From Aliagarivorans marinus DSM 23064 (GTDB lineage Bacteria > Pseudomonadota > Gammaproteobacteria > Enterobacterales > Celerinatantimonadaceae), in NCBI RefSeq assembly GCF_000429485.1, contig NZ_KE386907.1, forward strand, positions 319,096 to 383,095: a stretch of 64,000 nucleotides of DNA. Direction: 5' to 3'. Made by a program: the position numbers and the translations under genes. The notes under the pieces are model-generated. The model did not search any database. It saw only the letters and a program-made list of their open reading frames with translations, and was not told the origin of the DNA. The stretch's first letter is position 1; every line of letters starts with the position of its first letter. Below are positions 34,718 to 42,881 of this stretch, piece after piece.

Positions 34718-35467
34718 ATGAAAACAGAATGGGATTACACCAACTTAGCAAAGGCCTACCTCAAGCGTGCAACATACTCTTCAGATGCTATCGACACTCT
34801 TTTCGAGCTGGCGAAGATCAAAGCGGGCGATACGGCCTGTGATGTAGGTGCCGGTGTTGCACACCTCACCAAAGAACTGCTTAGCCGTGATTTACAAGTC
34901 ACCGCCGTAGAGCCTAATGATGAAATGCGAAAATATGGCAAGCTCGAGACCTCAGCCTCAGCAAACGTGACATGGTTTGAAGGTACCGGAGAGCAAACCG
35001 GCCAAGCTGACCAAGCGTTTGACCTTGTAACTTTTGGCTCTTCATTCAATGTGACTGACCGCCTGGTAACACTGGCAGAAACTAAGCGTATTCTTAAGCC
35101 AAACGGTTGGTTCGCATGTATGTGGAACCACCGCGACCTTGACGACCCATTCCAGCACGAGATTGAGTCAATCATCAAGTCTCATATTGACGGCTACAAC
35201 TACGGTACCCGCCGAGAAGACCAAACAGAGGTTATCAACCAAAGTGGTTTGTTCGAAGATGTTCACTACATCGAAGGCCAAGTTGAACACTACCAAACTA
35301 AGGAAGATCTAATCGAAGCCTGGCGTTCTCACGCCACTCTAGAACGCCAAGCCGGTGATAAGTTCAGTGCCATTATCGATGCAATCCAAGCCCTAGTTGA
35401 TGGTTACCCAGAAGATAAGATCAAAGTTCCTTACACCACTCGTATGTGGTGCGCGAAACTTAAGTAG
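34718..35467 (+). CDS. Class I SAM-dependent methyltransferase
   Basis: This is a 249-residue methyltransferase with a single Rossmann domain: motif I is DVGAGVAHLTKELLSR, motif II VTAVEPNDEMRKYG, then FDLVTFGSSFNVTD and LKPNGWFACMWNH. The acceptor is unknown. In C. jejuni two methyltransferase genes (Cj1419, Cj1420) sit directly upstream of the phosphoramidate genes and are thought to add the O-methyl group. This gene occupies the same place relative to the next four genes, so methylation of the phosphoramidate or the sugar is plausible. It is 58 bp from pseF and 40 bp from the next gene. Confidence 0.88.
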   Translation: MKTEWDYTNLAKAYLKRATYSSDAIDTLFELAKIKAGDTACDVGAGVAHLTKELLSRDLQVTAVEPNDEMRKYGKLETSASANVTWFEGTGEQTGQADQAFDLVTFGSSFNVTDRLVTLAETKRILKPNGWFACMWNHRDLDDPFQHEIESIIKSHIDGYNYGTRREDQTEVINQSGLFEDVHYIEGQVEHYQTKEDLIEAWRSHATLERQAGDKFSAIIDAIQALVDGYPEDKIKVPYTTRMWCAKLK

Positions 35468-35477
35468 TCAGAATTAT

Positions 35478-35495
35478 GGCCACCACTTGGTGGCC
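35478..35495 (+). repeat. Short perfect inverted repeat in the operon
   Basis: GGCCACCA and TGGTGGCC flank a 2-base centre in the gap after the methyltransferase gene. There is no T-run. It may be a transcript-processing hairpin between the pse genes and the phosphoramidate genes; no function can be shown. Confidence 0.45.
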
Positions 35496-35507
35496 TCAAA
35501 CTAAGTA

Positions 35508-36059
35508 ATGCACATGACAGGACAGGTAATTTGGATCACCGGCATGCCCGGTTCAGGTAAAACCACCTTAGCGCTTGAGTTGGCAGCTCTACTTCAGCCA
35601 ACCCAAGCCGTTCTTCTTGATGGTGACCGCCTTCGCACAGCATTAAATGATCAAAACTATACCGCAGAGGCTCGAAAAAAATTGTCGATGCAATACGCGG
35701 GATTGGCCAAGATGTTAGCGGACCAAGGCCACACGGTCATAGTTGCAGTAGTTGCAATGTATCGAGAGGTTCACGCGTGGAATAGAGTCAACAATAAGAC
35801 CTATACCGAGGTGTTTCTACGGCCATCACAGGAAGTGCTACTGCAGCGAAACAAGAAAGGCCTTTACAACCAAGGCTCTGATTTTCATCGCGCAGACAGC
35901 GCGGAACACCACTTAAACATCGAGTACCCACTAGACGCTGATATCACCTTCGACAGCGGCATTCACCAGCCCGCAGATATGGCTAGAGAATTGCTTAGAA
36001 AAATAAACAGCAATGCTCAACCGTTAAGTAAGCCAGGAAACAAATGCCATGCTGAATAA
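35508..36059 (+). CDS. APS-kinase-like kinase, Cj1415 (cytidine diphosphoramidate kinase) type
   Basis: This is a 183-residue P-loop kinase of the CysC fold. Walker A is WITGMPGSGKTTLALELA near residue 15, followed by LLDGDRLRTALN and a shortened C-terminal half. It would be called adenylylsulfate kinase by similarity, but it lacks sulfate-assimilation neighbours and sits directly before homologues of Cj1418, Cj1417 and Cj1416. In C. jejuni the CysC-like Cj1415 phosphorylates cytidine diphosphoramidate at the 3' position to give the donor for phosphoramidate transfer. I infer that role here. The start is either of two ATGs two codons apart; neither has a strong ribosome-binding site. Its end overlaps the next gene by 11 bp. 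Confidence 0.75.
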   Translation: MHMTGQVIWITGMPGSGKTTLALELAALLQPTQAVLLDGDRLRTALNDQNYTAEARKKLSMQYAGLAKMLADQGHTVIVAVVAMYREVHAWNRVNNKTYTEVFLRPSQEVLLQRNKKGLYNQGSDFHRADSAEHHLNIEYPLDADITFDSGIHQPADMARELLRKINSNAQPLSKPGNKCHAE

Positions 36060-38382
36060 CCTAAACCAATCTCCTCTAGCCTTCTCTACAAAAGGCGGCA
36101 CGCTGCTCTCATTGAGAGATTACGGCCTGCAAAGTGAGATTTTGAACGGCCTGTTGTTGAGCTATCGCGAATTCAAGCAGTGCAATACAGAGCAACTCGA
36201 AAATTGCTTTAAGCAGCTTGCTAGCCAACGGCTGATCGTACGCAGTAGTTGTTCACAGGAAGATAGCAGTCAGCAGTCTAACGCTGGCAAGTTCGAAAGT
36301 ATCAGCAGCGTTGAAGATGCAAAAGGCCTTAGCCGTGCCATCGCAACCGTGTTTAACAGCTATCAAGAGCACCTAAGCGACTCAGAGGTTGTCTTTATTC
36401 AGCCACAACTTGAACACGTCGAACACTGCGGGGTCGCCTTTAGCTGCGTGCCCGACTCAGGTGCCCCTTACTTGGTCGTTAGCGAATCTTCTGATGGGGA
36501 AACAGACACTGTCACCGCAGGTGAAAGCAATCACTTCTCGACCCATTATTTAGCCGCCAGGGCATCAGCAGAACCCCGACATCAGAAAGTTTGGGATTTA
36601 CTTGAAGAGTTAAAAATCATCTTCCCTGATACCGAGCTAGATATTGAGTTTGCATTTGTTGCCGGCAACGACCTGCCGTTTCTATTACAAGTCAGGCCAC
36701 TCATAGTAAAAGGGCGTATCGATACTCAAGAGTTCAAACAAGCGCTCGAGGACATTGCAGCAAAACTTCATACCTTGTTTAAACCCCACCCTTACCTAAG
36801 TGGTAAACAATCTGTTCTCGGGGTCATGCCAGACTGGAACCCCGCCGAGATCATTGGTTTGAGGCCCAAACCGCTCGCATTGAGCTTGTATAAAGATCTT
36901 GTCACCGACAGTACCTGGGCTTATCAACGTAACAACTACGGCTATAAGAACCTGCGCAGCTTCCCTCTGATGATCGATTTGCGCGGCCTTCCTTATATCG
37001 ACGTAAGAACCAGCTTCAACTCGTTCATTCCGAATGATCTTCCAACGCAGCTTGCAAATAAACTCGTCGACTACTATCTCGACAAGCTGATGGCTAATCC
37101 GAGCTTTCACGATAAGGTTGAGTTCGATATCGTACTTTCCTGCTACAGCTTGGATATTGAGCGACGGTTATCAGACCTAAGAGAAGCCGGATTTACCGAG
37201 CTGGAATGCCACACCCTTGCGTCTAGCCTACGCAATCTAACAAACCGTATCATCGATCCACGCTCAGGGCTGTGGATCCAAGATTTACACCGTATTGAAA
37301 AGCTCAAGCAACGACAAGCAACGGTCAACGACTCTATTGAAGAACCTGAGCAACGCGTCTACTGGCTATTAGAAGACTGCAAACGCTATGGAACGTTGCC
37401 ATTCGCAGGCCTCGCAAGAGCCGGGTTTATTGCGGTTCAACTGCTTCAGTCTCTGATACATGAGCAGGTCATCACTGAACAGCAATACCATCACTACCTG
37501 CTCTCACTGCAAACAGTCAGTGGGCAGTTGAGTAAAGACTTTCAGTCTTTGGATCGCGCTGAGTTTCTTGTCAAATATGGCCATCTTCGTCCAGGTACCT
37601 ACGATATCTGTTCTCCTCGCTACGATGCGGCCCCCGATACCTATTTTGACTGGGACAACCCGCCCGCTGCAGAGCAGCAGCATGGAACCTTTGAGTTGAG
37701 CAACGAACAGTATCGGAAACTGCATCAGCTACTGGAGCAACATGGTATCAACCACAGCGTTGACTCTTTCCTTCACTTTATTGCATCGGCCATCGAAGGC
37801 CGTGAGTTTGCCAAATTTGTGTTTAGCAAATCGCTTAGTGATGCCATTGAAGATGTCGCTTTACTCGGCGATAGGCTCGGCTTTTCGCGAGAAGAAATGG
37901 CGTTTGCAGATATCAATGTAATCCGTAATTTTATCGCGTGCGCCGATAGCCCTAAGAAAGCCCTGGCGGTAAGCATCGAGCAAGGCAAGCGCAAACAACT
38001 GTTAGCCAATAAGATTCACTTACCGGCACTAATTTGTGGTGTTGATGATATCTATCGCTTCACCTTGTTAGCCAGTGAACCCAACTTTGTCACCCAAGGG
38101 ACTGTCGATGGCGAAGTCGTGAGCGCAGACTACCAGGGAGACCTACAGGGTAAAATCGTATGCATACCGAGTGCAGATCCCGGTTTTGACTGGCTGTTTG
38201 CGAAAGGCATTGCCAGTTTGATAACCGAGTTTGGTGGTTGCAACTCCCATATGGCCATCCGAGCAAACGAGCTCGGGCTCCCCGCCATTATCGGTGCGGG
38301 TCAGCAGTTGTATCAGAGCTGGTCTCAAACCAAGCGTTTGCATATCGACTGTGCGAACAAAAAAGTGACGGTTCTCGCATGA
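36049..38382 (+). CDS. PEP-synthase-like L-glutamine kinase, Cj1418 type
   Basis: This is a 777-residue protein with an N-terminal ATP-grasp domain (LIVRSSCSQEDSSQQSNAGK resembles the PEP synthase RSSATAEDL...SFAGQ segment) and a large central domain. At the C-terminus is a mobile phosphohistidine domain, EFGGCNSHMAIRANELGLP, in which His734 is the candidate phosphorylated residue. The PEP/pyruvate-binding barrel of true PEP synthase is not recognisable. In C. jejuni, Cj1418 has this build and phosphorylates the amide nitrogen of L-glutamine, the first step of O-methyl phosphoramidate synthesis. The neighbouring Cj1417- and Cj1416-like genes in the same order support this reading. It overlaps both flanking genes. 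Confidence 0.8.
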   Translation: MLNNLNQSPLAFSTKGGTLLSLRDYGLQSEILNGLLLSYREFKQCNTEQLENCFKQLASQRLIVRSSCSQEDSSQQSNAGKFESISSVEDAKGLSRAIATVFNSYQEHLSDSEVVFIQPQLEHVEHCGVAFSCVPDSGAPYLVVSESSDGETDTVTAGESNHFSTHYLAARASAEPRHQKVWDLLEELKIIFPDTELDIEFAFVAGNDLPFLLQVRPLIVKGRIDTQEFKQALEDIAAKLHTLFKPHPYLSGKQSVLGVMPDWNPAEIIGLRPKPLALSLYKDLVTDSTWAYQRNNYGYKNLRSFPLMIDLRGLPYIDVRTSFNSFIPNDLPTQLANKLVDYYLDKLMANPSFHDKVEFDIVLSCYSLDIERRLSDLREAGFTELECHTLASSLRNLTNRIIDPRSGLWIQDLHRIEKLKQRQATVNDSIEEPEQRVYWLLEDCKRYGTLPFAGLARAGFIAVQLLQSLIHEQVITEQQYHHYLLSLQTVSGQLSKDFQSLDRAEFLVKYGHLRPGTYDICSPRYDAAPDTYFDWDNPPAAEQQHGTFELSNEQYRKLHQLLEQHGINHSVDSFLHFIASAIEGREFAKFVFSKSLSDAIEDVALLGDRLGFSREEMAFADINVIRNFIACADSPKKALAVSIEQGKRKQLLANKIHLPALICGVDDIYRFTLLASEPNFVTQGTVDGEVVSADYQGDLQGKIVCIPSADPGFDWLFAKGIASLITEFGGCNSHMAIRANELGLPAIIGAGQQLYQSWSQTKRLHIDCANKKVTVLA

Positions 38383-38996
38383 TCCCTGTGTTGATATCCC
38401 AGCAAAGCAATCGCGCTCTTCACGAAGAGCAACACGATTGCCTTGACCAACGCTGGTATGAACTTGCTTTGAAAGCGGGGATTTTGCTTATCCCTGTACC
38501 TAATCACCCCGAGTTAATCGAGCCCTTGTGGCTCAGCACAGGTTGCCAAGGGGTTATCCTATCAGGCGGAGGAGAGTTTTCTCACTCACCTGATGATCGA
38601 CGGAGTCGCTGCGAAGAGTTACTCGTCGCACTGGCTAACAAGCATAAAACCCCGATTCTGGGCATCTGCCGAGGGATGCAAGTCTTGCTGCAACTAGCAG
38701 GTGAACCCTTAGTGAAAGTGTCCGGACATGTCCAGAGATCGATGACTATCTCGGTGAACAATCAGCCAACTGAGCTCAATAGCTACCACAACCTAGCCAC
38801 TTATCAAGCGCCCTCCCCTTATCGCGTCTGGGCGCAAGCACAAGACGGCGTTGTGAAAGCCATCGAACACCCGGAAAACAAGCAAGTAGGAATAATGTGG
38901 CACCCCGAAAGAATGGTGCCTTTTGACTCTGCAAACGTCCAATTTTTACATCGTCTATTCGTAACTCAGGAGTATCCGTGCGCGCACTTATTTTAG
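38379..38996 (+). CDS. Class I glutamine-amidotransferase-like hydrolase, Cj1417 type
   Basis: This is a 205-residue protein of the peptidase C26 / gamma-glutamyl hydrolase fold. The nucleophile is Cys97 in LGICRGMQVLL, and the catalytic His175-x-Glu177 is in MWHPERM. It has no synthetase partner, so it is a stand-alone hydrolase. C. jejuni Cj1417 cleaves gamma-glutamyl-CDP-amidate to glutamate and cytidine diphosphoramidate, the third step of the pathway; position and fold support the same role. The ATG overlaps the kinase stop (ATGA), so the longer frame starting inside the kinase gene is rejected. A general GABA-type hydrolase is the alternative. Confidence 0.8.
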   Translation: MIPVLISQQSNRALHEEQHDCLDQRWYELALKAGILLIPVPNHPELIEPLWLSTGCQGVILSGGGEFSHSPDDRRSRCEELLVALANKHKTPILGICRGMQVLLQLAGEPLVKVSGHVQRSMTISVNNQPTELNSYHNLATYQAPSPYRVWAQAQDGVVKAIEHPENKQVGIMWHPERMVPFDSANVQFLHRLFVTQEYPCAHLF

Positions 38997-39712
38997 CCTC
39001 AGGACGAGGATCTCGACTGGGGGACTTAACCTCAAACCAGCCCAAGTGTTTCACCGAGGTTGCAGGTAAGCGACTAATCGATTGGCAGCGCGAGTCACTC
39101 GGCAAAGGCGGTATACAGAACATAGCCATTACAACTGGCTATTTCAGTGACAGCTTCAATGGTCTATTCCAAGAGCGCTTTCACAATGCAGATTGGGCCG
39201 ATAGCAATATGGTTTACTCGCTAATGCAAGCGTCGTCGTTGATTGCAGATGAAGGCGCTATTGTCAGTTACTCCGACATCATCTACTCCGCTGACGCCAT
39301 AACGCGTTTGTCTCAAAGTAACGACGACATCGCCATTGCATACGACCCCAACTGGTTAGAACAGTGGCAAGCTCGATATGACAATCCACTCGATGATGCT
39401 GAAAGCTTTTCGATGGACCAAGGTTACCTCACAGATATTGGACGAAGAGTTAACTCGCTAAGCGAGATAAATGGGCAATATATGGGATTGCTCAAGTTCA
39501 CACCTGCGGGCTGGCATATCGTGAGCCATTACCTCGATTCACTCAGCGAAGATGCCCGCAAACGCTTAGATATGACCTCGTTGCTGCAACAGTTAATACA
39601 GCAAGATGTTAAAATTGGGGCCGTGGCGATAACCGACGAGTGGGTAGAAGTCGACACCCCTCAGGACTTAGAAGTCGCCTCTCTGACAGTCCCGGATTTC
39701 AGTTGGACTTAG
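38978..39712 (+). CDS. Nucleotidyltransferase, CTP:phosphoglutamine cytidylyltransferase (Cj1416) type
   Basis: This is a 244-residue NTP transferase with the nucleotide motif LILASGRGSRLGDLT, the PKCF lysine and IVSYSDIIYS (metal-binding Asp). It belongs to the LicC/choline-phosphate cytidylyltransferase type rather than the sugar-nucleotide type. In C. jejuni, Cj1416 transfers CMP to phosphoglutamine to make CDP-L-glutamine, the second step. The GTG start has an ideal AGGAG ribosome-binding site and overlaps the hydrolase gene by 19 bp, so the gene pair is coupled. Choline- or glycerol-phosphate activation is the alternative if the phosphoramidate reading is wrong. Confidence 0.8.
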   Translation: MRALILASGRGSRLGDLTSNQPKCFTEVAGKRLIDWQRESLGKGGIQNIAITTGYFSDSFNGLFQERFHNADWADSNMVYSLMQASSLIADEGAIVSYSDIIYSADAITRLSQSNDDIAIAYDPNWLEQWQARYDNPLDDAESFSMDQGYLTDIGRRVNSLSEINGQYMGLLKFTPAGWHIVSHYLDSLSEDARKRLDMTSLLQQLIQQDVKIGAVAITDEWVEVDTPQDLEVASLTVPDFSWT

Positions 39713-39717
39713 AACGC

Positions 39718-41274
39718 ATGAAAACGGGTCAATCAATCGCTATAGCCGGCACTGGAAACTTCTCTGTTAATCTAGAAGCACTCTGCCGCGAGCATGATTT
39801 AAATGTTGCATTCTTTGTCGATGAGTTCCGCACCGACGCATTTTTAGGAAAGCCTGTATATCAAGCAAAACACATAACGGGTTCGCTAATAGATTCCATC
39901 AGTTGTGTGCTTATTGCAATCTCTCACCCTGAATATCAAGTTGCCGCTGCTGAGCGCCTGCAAAAGCAAGGATTCAGCGACAACAGAATTTTTACTCTTG
40001 CTGACGATCCTGCGTTACAGATTTTACAACTGCTGTTAGAGCGTGATGCCGATGCCTTACGTGCTGCGATTGGGAGCGAAGATTTCAATAGCTTGGAGCA
40101 GATCGAGGCACATTTCCTAGGTCACGATTGGCGAAAGACCATGTCGAGTTTAGATCCTAGCAAGCAAAACGTGGCTCTGGGCTACTACGGAAGAGGGGGT
40201 GGCTTTCGTCGTCATATAAGTCCGCTAATCCCCCATTTGTCGAAACGATTCAATGTCGTGAGCATGTCGGATGAGGTTATGAAGCGAGCCGAAGAGTCGA
40301 AACACCATCTCTATATGAGTGCGTCAACGGCTAGTGAGCAGTCATTTATCGACTTAAGCATCTCTGCCCACATCTTTAACTGTGCGCCAAAACATGTACC
40401 AAGAGTGAGTTTTTCCCACGTCATCTACGACTTTAATCTGATGGGCGATTATCACGCGGCGAGAATCGGCGAGCCAGACACTCACTATTTATTTGCATCA
40501 TCTCGACCTTGTTTTGATTGGTACAAAGACCTTATTTCGCGTCACCAGCTCAAGAACAAGCTTTGCATTATTCCTGGGGGCTACCTTCAACTGGACAACA
40601 ACATTGCACGTGTAAATGAATATCAAGGAGAACGCGACAGCATTCTTTACGCTCCGACTCTCGCCCTTGCTGACTACCCCAATAAAGAGCTGGCCAGCAG
40701 CATAGAATACGCACCTGAACTAGTAAGAACCTTGCTTGAAAGCTTTCCACATAAGAAAGTGATTGTAAGACCTCACCCTAGTGATCTTCGTATGTACAAA
40801 CTACAGCGCAAAGATCAATTAAGCGAGGTATTCACTGAGTTACTAGATATCTGCTCGAGTCACCCTCGTTGCGTTCTAGATGATAATCCGACCAGTTACA
40901 TCAATAGCTACCAGCGTAGTTGCTTGATGGTATCAGATACATCTTCTACCGCCTTCACCTACGCGTTTAGTACTGGCAGGCCGGTGGTGTTCTTTTCTCC
41001 TAAAGAGTCAGATTTGCTATGTAACATAGGTAAAGATTTGAAGTTTATTGACGACCGTTCAAATATAGGAGCAATAGCAAAAACATGCAAACAGGTAAGC
41101 TTATTGGCATCAGAGCTTCTCTCGAAAAATGGTGAGGAGACCAACCAAGCAACTAGCTTTAGGGATAAAGTTATTTTTAACCCTGGGGAATCAGCGAATT
41201 ATTTCTTGAATAACATCGAGTTTATCATCAAAGCAAAAAAACACCCTGATTGGCTCTACATTAATTGGGAATAA
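39718..41274 (+). CDS. CDP-glycerol-transferase-like protein with Rossmann N-terminus (copy 1)
   Basis: This is a 518-residue protein. Residues 1-130 form a Rossmann-like domain (IAIAGTGNFSVNLEAL, then FFVDEF) of the type found before sugar-modifying enzymes. The remainder resembles the GT-B fold of TagB/TagF teichoic-acid transferases: SILYAPTLAL, KVIVRPHPSD and MVSDTSSTAFTYAFSTGRPV. That family uses CDP-activated donors. Lying 5 bp after four enzymes that would make a cytidine-linked phosphoramidate, it is a natural candidate for the phosphoramidate or phospho-alditol transferase. This is inference. An upstream in-frame extension overlaps the previous gene and is not used. It is a clear paralogue of the next gene. 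Confidence 0.75.
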   Translation: MKTGQSIAIAGTGNFSVNLEALCREHDLNVAFFVDEFRTDAFLGKPVYQAKHITGSLIDSISCVLIAISHPEYQVAAAERLQKQGFSDNRIFTLADDPALQILQLLLERDADALRAAIGSEDFNSLEQIEAHFLGHDWRKTMSSLDPSKQNVALGYYGRGGGFRRHISPLIPHLSKRFNVVSMSDEVMKRAEESKHHLYMSASTASEQSFIDLSISAHIFNCAPKHVPRVSFSHVIYDFNLMGDYHAARIGEPDTHYLFASSRPCFDWYKDLISRHQLKNKLCIIPGGYLQLDNNIARVNEYQGERDSILYAPTLALADYPNKELASSIEYAPELVRTLLESFPHKKVIVRPHPSDLRMYKLQRKDQLSEVFTELLDICSSHPRCVLDDNPTSYINSYQRSCLMVSDTSSTAFTYAFSTGRPVVFFSPKESDLLCNIGKDLKFIDDRSNIGAIAKTCKQVSLLASELLSKNGEETNQATSFRDKVIFNPGESANYFLNNIEFIIKAKKHPDWLYINWE

Positions 41275-41290
41275 CCAAAGAGTAAATAAT

Positions 41291-42838
41291 ATGGAATGCC
41301 GTATAGCAATCGTTGGCGCAGGTATCTTTGCGCACAATATTTCGAAAGTATTCTCGAACGAGAGCTTTTCACTAAAGTATATAGTTGATGAATTCAAAAA
41401 AGGGGACTATTTGGGCGCCCCTGTAATTGCTGCAGCTGACTTAAGCATTGAAAAGCAAAAAAAAATTGACAAATATGTTATCGCCATATCTACCGAAGAG
41501 TACCGTATTGCTGCGATAGACCGCTTAGCAAAACAAGGAGTTAGAGCTGAGAAAATATTCCCAATAGATGATGATCCAAGCATACCTATACTACAGCTGA
41601 TTTTCTCTCGTTACTTCAGCATGGCGCTACCATATTTTGTCAGCGAGCAATGCACTGATATGTATAGCCTAGAAAGATATTGTTTTGGAGAGACATGGGA
41701 ATCAACGTTAAATCGCTTAGATCCTTCAAAGAAAACTCTTGCTTTTGGTTTTTATGGTAGAGGTGGTGGGTTCAGGCGCCACCTTGGTGGACTGATAGAG
41801 CCACTTAAATCACAATATAACGTTATTGCACTAATGGATGAAGAAGTTTCAGGTTACAACTTTGAAGTACCAGAATTACTAATTGGTCCAACAAGCGCTA
41901 GAAATTTCAATGCTATTGACGCATGTTTGACAGCTCACTTCATCGCTTGCTCTCCTGAAAACAAACCAAAGTTAAATATGCTTCATACTAGCTTTGATTT
42001 CATACTGGAGCCTGGTTGGATTGCAGATAGATTCGACACCGCTGATCCACATTACATATTCACTTCGACAAGAGCCACATTTGAATGGATGCAAGATCTT
42101 GTAAAGGAGCACAAACCAAAAGGAAGGATATGCCTCATACCAGGAGGATATACAAGACTTGATGACAACTTAAAACACGCTGAAAGCTATCAGGGTAAAA
42201 TAGATAGTATTATCTATGCTCCTACACTCTCACTGAATGCAGTGGCAAATTACGAGCTAACTTACTCATCTCCTTATAGCCTAGATATCGTCACTTCATT
42301 ATTGAATAACTTCCCTGAAAAAAACATAATATTTAGACCACACCCAAATGATTTGACAATGCTATTAGATGGTAGGAATGACAAACTTGCAGAACCATTT
42401 ATTAAACTTCTTGAGCTCTGTGATTCTGAGCCAAGGTTGATATTAGATGGAATGCAAACGTTCTACATGGACAGTTACAATAGATCTTCCGTTATGGTAA
42501 GTGATACTTCATCAACAGCATACACGTATTCCCTATCAACATTACGGCCAGTTGTTTTCTTCTCACCTAAAGATAAAGAAGTAACGACTCTTTACTCTAA
42601 ACACTCGGCATTCATTAGGGACCGAGAAAAGATTGGGAAGGTGGCAAGTGATACTTACGAATTGGTAAAGCACATAAACGAAATGCTTACTAATCAGAGT
42701 GAATGGAAAGAAAAAATCCAGCAGTATCGGAGTGATGTTTGCTTCAATATCAGGAAAAGTGAACAGTACCTAGTAGAAAATATGCATCACATTATTAACA
42801 ATACTCGCCATGATGATTGGCTATACTATAACTGGTAG
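41291..42838 (+). CDS. CDP-glycerol-transferase-like protein with Rossmann N-terminus (copy 2)
   Basis: This 515-residue paralogue of the preceding protein is collinear over its whole length. It shares the nucleotide-fold start (IAIVGAGIFAHNIS), FGFYGRGGGFRRHLGG, LIPGGYTRLDDNLK, IIYAPTLSL, IIFRPHPNDL and MVSDTSSTAYTYSLSTLRPV, but much of the rest has diverged. Base composition drops sharply to AT-rich here compared with copy 1, suggesting separate origins or transfer rather than a recent duplication. A role as second transferase with another acceptor or position is inference; C. jejuni also has two phosphoramidate transferases (Cj1421, Cj1422). Confidence 0.72.
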   Translation: MECRIAIVGAGIFAHNISKVFSNESFSLKYIVDEFKKGDYLGAPVIAAADLSIEKQKKIDKYVIAISTEEYRIAAIDRLAKQGVRAEKIFPIDDDPSIPILQLIFSRYFSMALPYFVSEQCTDMYSLERYCFGETWESTLNRLDPSKKTLAFGFYGRGGGFRRHLGGLIEPLKSQYNVIALMDEEVSGYNFEVPELLIGPTSARNFNAIDACLTAHFIACSPENKPKLNMLHTSFDFILEPGWIADRFDTADPHYIFTSTRATFEWMQDLVKEHKPKGRICLIPGGYTRLDDNLKHAESYQGKIDSIIYAPTLSLNAVANYELTYSSPYSLDIVTSLLNNFPEKNIIFRPHPNDLTMLLDGRNDKLAEPFIKLLELCDSEPRLILDGMQTFYMDSYNRSSVMVSDTSSTAYTYSLSTLRPVVFFSPKDKEVTTLYSKHSAFIRDREKIGKVASDTYELVKHINEMLTNQSEWKEKIQQYRSDVCFNIRKSEQYLVENMHHIINNTRHDDWLYYNW

Positions 42839-42881
42839 TCTCAATTGAAAAATTGCAAAACAACATTTACTTGGATTATTA

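Noticed and set aside
35508-36059. Reading the CysC-like gene as APS kinase of sulfate assimilation
   Set aside because: No cysN, cysD or cysH neighbours; the gene is joined by overlap to homologues of the C. jejuni phosphoramidate enzymes, whose fourth member is CysC-like. The fold call stands, the sulfate role does not.
36049-38382. PEP synthase or pyruvate phosphate dikinase
   Set aside because: The pyruvate-binding barrel is not recognisable, and the C-terminal phosphohistidine domain and gene neighbours fit glutamine kinase better.
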